DNA of 64,000 nt. It comes from Streptomyces verrucosisporus. Its GTDB lineage: Bacteria; Actinomycetota; Actinomycetes; Streptomycetales; Streptomycetaceae. This document shows, in pieces, positions 58,611-64,000 of this stretch. The stretch lies in assembly GCF_017114865.1 (NCBI RefSeq), contig NZ_JADEYH010000016.1, positions 62,001-126,000 of the forward strand. Direction: 5' to 3'. A program made the position numbers and the translations under genes. Position 1 is the first letter of the stretch. Each line of letters starts with the position of its first letter. Below the pieces are notes generated by a model that did not search any database, had not been told where the DNA came from, and saw only the letters and a program-made list of their open reading frames with translations.

Positions 58611-59255
58611 TCACGTCCGCGCCGGGACCCCCGTCAGGGCCGTGACCACCGGATCCAGCGCCGCGTTGATCTCCTCGCCGACACTGCGGAAGTAGGTGAT
58701 GGGGGCGCCGTAGGGATCGTAGACCTCATCGGCCTCCGCGCTGGGCGCCAGCAGCCAGCCGCGCAGCGCCGCGGCGGCCCGCACCAGGGCACGGGCGCGC
58801 CCGACCACCCCGCCGTCGGCGTCGGGCCCGGGCAGGGTGGCGGGATCGATGGCCCGCACCAGGCGGGTGAACTCCTTGAGGGTGAAGGTGCGCAGCCCCG
58901 CCGAGTGCCCCATGGAGATCACCTGCGCCCGGTGGTCGCGGGTGGCGGTCAGCACCAGGTCGGCCCTGATGACGTGCTCGTCCAGCAGTTCGCGGCCGAG
59001 GAAGCCGAACGGGTCCGCGCCGTACTCCAGCAGGACCTCCGCCGCGTGCTCCTCCATCGGCGCGCCCTCGTGCCCCCATGTCCCCGCGCTCTCCACCACC
59101 AGCCCGCCGGCCCGCTCGTCGCCGAGTCTGGCCACCAGGGCATGCCTGGTCAGCCGCTCGGTGATGGGCGAGCGGCAGACGTTTCCGGTGGAGACGTGGA
59201 GGATGCGGAAGACCGGTATGCCATGCTCCTCGGACGCCCCGGTGGGCGGGGTCAA
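58611..59255 (-). CDS. Low-molecular-weight protein tyrosine phosphatase-like
   Basis: 214 residues. No ATG or GTG stands in frame near the conserved start, but a TTG at 59255 overlaps the tsaC stop (TTGA) with GAGG upstream; I use it. The catalytic loop is atypical in surroundings but complete: HVSTGNVCRSPITE fits CxxxxxR[ST] with Cys in NVCRSP counted from the P-loop. Also DPYGAPITYFRSVGEEI, with the DPY acid. The LMW-PTP family often acts with bacterial Tyr kinases on polysaccharide export. The Cys-to-Arg spacing here (one residue after Cys) is shorter than the classic CX5R, so activity is uncertain. Confidence 0.78.
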   Translation of the reverse strand: MTPPTGASEEHGIPVFRILHVSTGNVCRSPITERLTRHALVARLGDERAGGLVVESAGTWGHEGAPMEEHAAEVLLEYGADPFGFLGRELLDEHVIRADLVLTATRDHRAQVISMGHSAGLRTFTLKEFTRLVRAIDPATLPGPDADGGVVGRARALVRAAAALRGWLLAPSAEADEVYDPYGAPITYFRSVGEEINAALDPVVTALTGVPART

Positions 59256-59899
59256 CTGGCGGCCTCGAGGCCGGGTACGACCTTGCGCAGCTCCTCCGCG
59301 CTGATCGCGCCCGCACGCAGCAGCCTGGGCACCGGGCCGGTGACGTCGACGATCGAGGAGGGCACGGAGTCGGGGGTGGGGCCGCCGTCGAGGTAGACGG
59401 CGACGGAGTCGCCCAGCATCTCCTGGGCGGCGTCGCAGGTCTGCGGGGCGGGGTGGCCGGTGAGGTTGGCCGACGACACCGCCATCGGGCCGGTCTCGGT
59501 CAGCAGCTCGATCGCCACCGGGTGCAGCGGCATGCGGACGGCGACCGTGCCGCCGGTCTCGCCCAGGTCCCAGGTCAGCGACGGCTGGTGGCGGGCGACG
59601 AGGGTGAGCGCGCCGGGCCAGAAGGCGTCCACCAGCTCCCACGCCTGCTCGGAGAAGTCGGTGACCAGGCCGTGCAGGGTGTTGGGGGAGCCGATCAGGA
59701 CGGGCGAGGGCATGCCGCGCCCGCGTCCCTTGGCCTCCAGCAGGTCGCCGACGGCCTCCGGGGTGAAGGCGTCGGCGCCGATGCCGTAGACCGTGTCCGT
59801 GGGCAGCACGACGAGTTCGCCTCGGCGGACCGCCGAGGCGGCCTCGCGCAGGCCGGTCGCGCGGTCGGTCGCGTCGGAGCAGTCGTAACGCCGTGCCAT
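59252..59899 (-). CDS. tsaC: L-threonylcarbamoyladenylate synthase
   Basis: 215 residues. Sua5/YrdC fold: GELVVLPTDTVYGIGADAF, KGRGRGMPSPVLIG, WPGALTLVARHQ, TVAVRMPLHPVAIELL and PMAVSSANLTG. Makes threonylcarbamoyl-AMP for t6A37 in tRNA. The short form without the Sua5 C-terminal domain. Directly follows prmC, whose end supplies the GGAGG ribosome binding site. Confidence 0.95.
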   Translation of the reverse strand: MARRYDCSDATDRATGLREAASAVRRGELVVLPTDTVYGIGADAFTPEAVGDLLEAKGRGRGMPSPVLIGSPNTLHGLVTDFSEQAWELVDAFWPGALTLVARHQPSLTWDLGETGGTVAVRMPLHPVAIELLTETGPMAVSSANLTGHPAPQTCDAAQEMLGDSVAVYLDGGPTPDSVPSSIVDVTGPVPRLLRAGAISAEELRKVVPGLEAAS

Positions 59900-60745
59900 T
59901 TACGGCACCTCCCTGCGGGCTGTGGCAAAACGGGGCCGGTTGTTGAGGTCGGGGTGGTCCGCGGCGTCCGCCCAGCCGCGGTCCTCGGTGAAGATCCAGG
60001 GGACCTGGCCGCCCTGGGTGTCGGCGTGTTCGACGACGACCAGGCCGCCGGGGCGCAGCAGGCGGTGCGCGGTGCGTTCGATGCCGCGGATGACGTCCAG
60101 TCCGTCCTCGCCGGAGAACAACGCCATCTGCGGGTCGTGGTCACGTGCCTCGGGGGCGACGTACTCCCATTCGGTGAGCGGGATGTAGGGCGGGTTGGAG
60201 ATGACGAGGTCGACCTGGCCGTCCAGCTCGGGCAGGGCAGCCGTCGCGTCGCCGTGGTGCAGGGTGACACGGGAGCCCTCGGTGTTCCTCCGGGCCCACT
60301 CCAGCGCCCCCTCGTCCAGTTCCACGGCGTGCACGCGCGAGCGCGGCACCTCCTGGGCGAGTGCGAGCGCGATGGCTCCGGACCCGGTGCACAGGTCGAC
60401 GATCAGGGGCTCGGCGACGTCCATGGCGCGTACGGCGTCTATCGCCCAGCCGACCACGGACTCGGTCTCGGGGCGCGGCACGAACACCCCCGGGCCCACC
60501 CGGAGTTCCAGGTAGCGGAAGAAGGCCCGGCCGGTGATGTGCTGGAGCGGCTCGCGGGCCTCGCGGCGGGCGACGGCCTCCCAGTAGCGGGCGTCGAAGT
60601 CGGCGTCGGCGACGCGGTGCAGCTCCCCCCGCCTGACGCCGTGCACGTACGCCGCCAGCTCCTCCGCGTCGAAGCGCGGGGAGGGCACTCCGGCGTCGGC
60701 GAGCCGCTGGGTGGCCTGGGCCACCTCGGCGAGCAGTACGTTCAC
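59900..60745 (-). CDS. prmC: Release factor glutamine methyltransferase
   Basis: 281 residues from GTG at 60745. N-terminal helical domain, REPLQHITGRAFFRYLELRV, SAM site VDLCTGSGAIALALAQEV, and the catalytic SNPPYIPLTE. Methylates the Gln of the GGQ loop in RF1 and RF2. prfA, its substrate, is immediately upstream in the same direction. Confidence 0.96.
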   Translation of the reverse strand: MNVLLAEVAQATQRLADAGVPSPRFDAEELAAYVHGVRRGELHRVADADFDARYWEAVARREAREPLQHITGRAFFRYLELRVGPGVFVPRPETESVVGWAIDAVRAMDVAEPLIVDLCTGSGAIALALAQEVPRSRVHAVELDEGALEWARRNTEGSRVTLHHGDATAALPELDGQVDLVISNPPYIPLTEWEYVAPEARDHDPQMALFSGEDGLDVIRGIERTAHRLLRPGGLVVVEHADTQGGQVPWIFTEDRGWADAADHPDLNNRPRFATARREVP

Positions 60746-60797
60746 GTTCCTCGTCCTCCACCCGTCCCTGCGCGCCCCGCCCCGGGGCGCCGCACGG

Positions 60798-61868
60798 TTA
60801 CTGAGCCGCGGCCAGCTTGGCCGCGGAGTCGGCGTCCACGCACGCCTGGACCACCGCGTCCAGGTCGCCGTCCAGCACCTGGTCCAGGTTGTACGCCTTG
60901 AAGCCCACCCGGTGGTCCGAGATCCGGTTCTCCGGGAAGTTGTAGGTGCGCACCCGCTCCGACCGGTCCACCGTACGCACCTGGCTGCGGCGCGCGTCGG
61001 AGGCCTCCCTCTCCGCCTCCTCCTGGGCCGCCGCCAGCAGGCGGGCGCGCAGGATGCGCAGCGCCTGCTCCTTGTTCTGCAGCTGGCTCTTCTCGTTCTG
61101 GCACGAGACGACGATGCCGGTGGGCACGTGGGTGATGCGGACGGCGGAGTCGGTGGTGTTCACGGACTGGCCGCCGGGGCCGGAGGAGCGGTAGACGTCG
61201 ATGCGCAGGTCGTTGGGGTTGATCTCGACGTCGACGTCCTCGGCCTCGGGCAGGACCAGGACGCCCGCGGCGGAGGTGTGGATGCGGCCCTGGGACTCGG
61301 TGGCGGGCACCCGCTGGACGCGGTGGACGCCGCCCTCGTACTTCAGCCGGGCCCACACGCCCTGGCCCGGCTCGGCGGTGGTCTTGGCCTTCACCGCGAC
61401 CTGGACGTCCTTGTAGCCGCCGAGGTCGGACTCGTTGGCCTCGATGATCTCGGTCTTCCAGCCCTGCCGCTCGGCGTAGCGCAGGTACATGCGCAGCAGG
61501 TCGCCGGCGAACAGCGCGGACTCCTCGCCACCCTCGCCCGCCTTGACCTCCAGGATGACGTCCTTGTCGTCGCTGGGGTCGCGCGGGACGAGCAGCAGCC
61601 GCAGCCGCTCGGTGAGCTCCTCGCGCCGGGTCTCCAGCTCCTTGACTTCGGCGGCGAAGTCAGGGTCGTCGGCGGCCAGCTCCCGGGCGGTGGCGATGTC
61701 GTCGCCGGTGCGCTTCCAGTCGTGGTACGCGCCCACGACCGGGGTCAGCTCGGCGTAGCGCTTGCCCAGCCTGCGGGCGTTGGCCTGGTCCGCGTGGACG
61801 GCGGGATCGGCGAGCCGCTTCTCGAGGTCGGCGTGCTCGCCGATCAGTTCCTCGACCGCCTCGAACAT
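60798..61868 (-). CDS. prfA: Peptide chain release factor 1
   Basis: 356 residues starting MFEAVEELIGEHADLEKRL. GGQ in YRSSGPGGQSVNTTDSAVR, codon-recognition segment ATESQGRIHTSAAGV, plus VHRVQRVP. Reads UAA and UAG. Followed by its modifying enzyme PrmC. AAGGA lies eight bases before the start. Confidence 0.97.
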   Translation of the reverse strand: MFEAVEELIGEHADLEKRLADPAVHADQANARRLGKRYAELTPVVGAYHDWKRTGDDIATARELAADDPDFAAEVKELETRREELTERLRLLLVPRDPSDDKDVILEVKAGEGGEESALFAGDLLRMYLRYAERQGWKTEIIEANESDLGGYKDVQVAVKAKTTAEPGQGVWARLKYEGGVHRVQRVPATESQGRIHTSAAGVLVLPEAEDVDVEINPNDLRIDVYRSSGPGGQSVNTTDSAVRITHVPTGIVVSCQNEKSQLQNKEQALRILRARLLAAAQEEAEREASDARRSQVRTVDRSERVRTYNFPENRISDHRVGFKAYNLDQVLDGDLDAVVQACVDADSAAKLAAAQ

Positions 61869-61910
61869 CGTTGAGTCCTTCGTATGGGGAGAGGGCTGCC
61901 GGGACGGCAA

Positions 61911-61955
61911 AACGCCGGTCCGGCCCTCCCTGGGGGACGGCCGAGGACCGGCGTT
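61911..61955 (-). terminator. Terminator after rpmE
   Basis: AACGCCGGTCC (61911-61921) pairs with GGACCGGCGTT (61945-61955), with an inner GGCC/GGCC pairing. Starts eight bases beyond the rpmE stop. Confidence 0.65.
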
Positions 61956-61963
61956 CGGGGTCG

Positions 61964-62191
61964 CTACTTCTTGTTCCTCGACCCGGCGTTCTTGCCGAAG
62001 CGGGCCTCGAAGCGGGCCACACGGCCACCGGTGTCGAGGATCTTCTGCTTGCCCGTGTAGAACGGGTGGCACGCGGAGCACACGTCGGCGCGGATGGTGC
62101 CGTCGGTGACGGTGCTACGGGTGGTGAAGGAGTTTCCGCAGGTGCAGCTGACCTGGGTCTCCACGTACTCCGGGTGGATGTCGCGCTTCAA
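61964..62191 (-). CDS. rpmE: Ribosomal protein L31, zinc-binding (C+) form
   Basis: 75 residues with a TTG start at 62191 (AGGAGAG five bases upstream). Two zinc half-sites: SCTCGNSF and CSACHPFYTGKQ. The C+ type is normally the primary form and is replaced by a Zn-free paralogue under zinc starvation; no paralogue is in this window. No Zur-like palindrome was recognised upstream. Confidence 0.95.
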   Translation of the reverse strand: MKRDIHPEYVETQVSCTCGNSFTTRSTVTDGTIRADVCSACHPFYTGKQKILDTGGRVARFEARFGKNAGSRNKK

Positions 62192-62392
62192 GGTCTCTCC
62201 TAGGTATCGGGAGGGTTCCGGGTCGCACCGGCTCCTCGCACCCGACGGTCGGGCGACGGGGATGGCTGCCTGTGCGTGAACCGGGACCGACGCACCAGTC
62301 TGCCACTACTGGCCGCACCTCCCAAAACCAGGTGGCGGAGGATGCTATTCCCCCGCGGTCCCCGGCGTCCCCGGCCTCCCCCGCATCCCGGC

Positions 62393-63523
62393 CTATCCGC
62401 CTCCTCCGGCTCCCTCCGCCTCCACCGCGTCCTCGGCCTCCGTGGCCTCCCGGGCCGCGGACCCCTTGGTGGCGGAGTCGGGGATCGGCCGGTCCGTCTT
62501 GAGCGCGTCCCAGATCCGCTCCGTCTGCACCCCGATCGGCACCACCCGGTTGGGATCGGCGGAGGAGTAGCGCACCGGCAGGGTGACCGTCTCGATGTCC
62601 CGCGAGTCGATGCCCTTCACGGCCCCGGCCAGACCGGCCAGGTCCGAAACCGATGCCAGGGCCGCGTCGGTGGTGAGGTGGGAGGTGACGGCGTCGAGGA
62701 GGTCGTAGGTCTTCTTGGGGTCGGAGAACACCCCGACCTCCCCCACCCGGTCGGCGAGGGCCCCGACGAAGGCGTGCTGGAGCTTTATGCGGCCCAGGTC
62801 GCTGCCGTTGCCCACGCCCTTGCGGGTACGGACCAGGGCCAGGGCCCGCTCCCCGTCCAGGGTGTGGCGTCCCGGCTCCAGCTCCAGCCGGCTGTCCTCG
62901 TCCTCGATCGGTTCGGTGACGGTGATCTCCACCCCGCCCAGTTCGTCGACCACCTTCTCGAAGCCGTCGAAGTCGAGCTCCACGTAGTGGTCCATGCGAA
63001 TTCCGGTCATCGACTCGACCGTCTTGACGGCGCAGGCCGGGCCGCCGATCTCGTACGCCTGGTTGAACATCGCGCGCCGGGCGGCGGGCGCCGTGCCACC
63101 GCCCGTCTTCTCGCACTCGGGCCGCTCGACGAGGGTGTCGCGAGGGATGGAGACGATGGACGCCCGGTCGTGCGCCTTGTTGACGTGGACGATCATGGCG
63201 GTGTCGGAGCGGGCGGTGCCGTCGTCGCGGCCGTAGCGGGAGTTGTCCCCGGCACGGGTGTCGGAGCCGAGCACCAGGATGTCCAGCGTGCCGTCGGGGA
63301 CGTCGGCGGGCCGGTCGGGACCCAGGACGGAGTCGATGTCGACGCCGGCGATGTTGCCGTCGATCCTGGAGTAGACGAGCCCGAGTCCGGCCCCGGCCAG
63401 CACGAGGACGCCGACCGCGGCCCACGCGGCCGCGTACAGCCCCCTGCGCCGCCGCGGGCGCGGGCCCGGGCGTTCCTGTCCGCCGCTCTCCCCGCCACCG
63501 GTGGTGGTGTCCTCGTCCGCCAT
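62393..63523 (-). CDS. LytR-CpsA-Psr family wall-polymer ligase
   Basis: 376 residues starting MADEDTTTGGGESGG. Arg-rich cytoplasmic N-terminus, one membrane helix (YAAAWAAVGVLVLAGAGLGLV) and an extracellular LCP domain. LCP marks: LDILVLGSDTRAGDN, SDTAMIVHVNKAHDRASIVS, IPRDTLVE and the Arg-rich ALVRTRKGVGNGSDLGRIKL. Transfers undecaprenyl-linked glycopolymers to peptidoglycan. A Gly/Ala/Glu C-tail ends the protein. The function fits with the WecA-type gene 4 kb away. Confidence 0.9.
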   Translation of the reverse strand: MADEDTTTGGGESGGQERPGPRPRRRRGLYAAAWAAVGVLVLAGAGLGLVYSRIDGNIAGVDIDSVLGPDRPADVPDGTLDILVLGSDTRAGDNSRYGRDDGTARSDTAMIVHVNKAHDRASIVSIPRDTLVERPECEKTGGGTAPAARRAMFNQAYEIGGPACAVKTVESMTGIRMDHYVELDFDGFEKVVDELGGVEITVTEPIEDEDSRLELEPGRHTLDGERALALVRTRKGVGNGSDLGRIKLQHAFVGALADRVGEVGVFSDPKKTYDLLDAVTSHLTTDAALASVSDLAGLAGAVKGIDSRDIETVTLPVRYSSADPNRVVPIGVQTERIWDALKTDRPIPDSATKGSAAREATEAEDAVEAEGAGGGG

Positions 63524-63831
63524 GTCGTTCCTCGTCTGCCGTACGTCTCCCCTGTCGTGCGGGGGCTGTCGCGGGGCCGTCCGGCGCCCGCCGGGGCCGC
63601 CGGGCCGGGCCGGGCGGGCAGCGGCCGACGAGGGGCCTCCCTTCCCACTTGCGACGGCGTACCCCCAACGAGCCTGATCACTCCGCGCCTCCCCCCCGGG
63701 GGCGGGCCGCGGAGGCGGGCCGGAGGGACACGGCGGCGGCAGGGTGGTGACGGCTGGTGACACACGGCGAGGGCCGCCCCACCGTGTGCGGTGGGGCGGC
63801 CCTCGCCGTGCCGTGCTGCGGCGGACGCCGG
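63524..63831. other. Gap between LCP gene and rho
   Basis: 308 bases holding the LCP promoter and ribosome-binding region and, near its end, the rho terminator. No gene seen. Confidence 0.45.
63763..63810 (-). terminator. rho terminator
   Basis: Perfect 21-bp stem (63763-63783 with 63790-63810) and 6-base GTGTGC loop, 21 bases past the rho stop. Confidence 0.85.
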
Positions 63832-64000
63832 TCAGTCGCCGTTGCCGGGCGCCGGCGTCGTCTTCTGGATCTGCATCAGGAACTCGGCGTTCGACTTCGT
63901 CTGCTTCATCTTGTCCAGCAGCAGCTCGATGGCCTGCTGCTGGTCGAGCGCGTGCAGGACGCGCCGCAGCTTCCAGACGATGCCCAGCTCATCGGCGCCC
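63832..64000 (-). CDS. rho: Transcription termination factor Rho, C-terminal end only
   Basis: The minus-strand frame gives 56 codons ending KLRRVLHALDQQQAIELLL then DKMKQTKSNAEFLMQIQ and a short TPAPGNGD tail. The KxTKSNxEFLxQI signature is the conserved C-terminus of Rho. Everything upstream is beyond the window edge. Rho next to LCP, rpmE and prfA is the usual actinobacterial order. Confidence 0.93.
   Translation of the reverse strand, partial: GADELGIVWKLRRVLHALDQQQAIELLLDKMKQTKSNAEFLMQIQKTTPAPGNGD

Overview
The window is chromosomal DNA from a Streptomyces or a very close relative. The base composition is very high in G+C with strongly GC3-biased codons, GTG and TTG starts are common, and several genes appear to be read from leaderless transcripts. 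The Streptomyces-specific tip proteins Scy and FilP are present. As I remember it, the gene order resembles the S. coelicolor stretch running down from glgB through pfkA2-pta-ackA-pyk2, scy-filP and nucS to the ATP synthase operon and rho. No tRNA, rRNA, CRISPR array, insertion sequence or prophage was seen.

Region 1 (1-13.2 kb) is central carbon metabolism. It holds a branching enzyme with a histone-like Lys/Ala tail (glgB, cut by the window edge), a C4-dicarboxylate symporter (dctA), phosphofructokinase, phosphotransacetylase overlapping acetate kinase, and pyruvate kinase. Between dctA and pfkA lie the N-terminal remnant of a sensor kinase and an unusual NusA-like protein. The latter has S1/KH-type RNA-binding domains, a putative zinc finger and an unrecognised N-terminal half.

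Region 2 (13.2-28.8 kb) is more Streptomyces-specific. It contains a three-gene secreted/membrane set (unassigned, DUF6114, DUF6230), a thioredoxin-TPR protein, a TetR regulator and isobutyryl-CoA mutase large subunit (icmA, with the diagnostic Phe80/Gln198 pair). Further on are two DUF3817 membrane proteins, two MarR regulators, a thiamine-binding-type protein, a row of three AIM24 proteins with an 88-bp direct repeat between them, and an OmpR-type two-component system divergent from a PepSY secreted protein.

Region 3 (28.8-45 kb) combines short-chain acyl-CoA metabolism with cell-pole genes. Metabolic genes are meaB, a thiolase, methylmalonyl-CoA epimerase, 3-hydroxybutyryl-CoA dehydrogenase and a cobalamin adenosyltransferase. 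With icmA they make a coherent B12-dependent branched/short acyl-CoA set. scy and filP (polarity and cytoskeleton), a flavin oxidoreductase, the mismatch endonuclease nucS, an ATPase with an extracytoplasmic repeat tail and a STAS protein lie among them.

Region 4 (45-48.5 kb) holds a NarL-type response regulator whose sensor kinase has been reduced to a C-terminal stub. Next to it is a secreted GH18 chitinase with a DasR-type operator inside its promoter.

Region 5 (48.5-64 kb) is housekeeping on the minus strand: the complete atpIBEFHAGDC operon with a candidate Rex operator, a WecA/TagO-type transferase, a phosphatase-tsaC-prmC-prfA-rpmE run, a LytR-CpsA-Psr protein and the 3' end of rho. 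Most transcription units end in long perfect hairpins, several shared by convergent genes.
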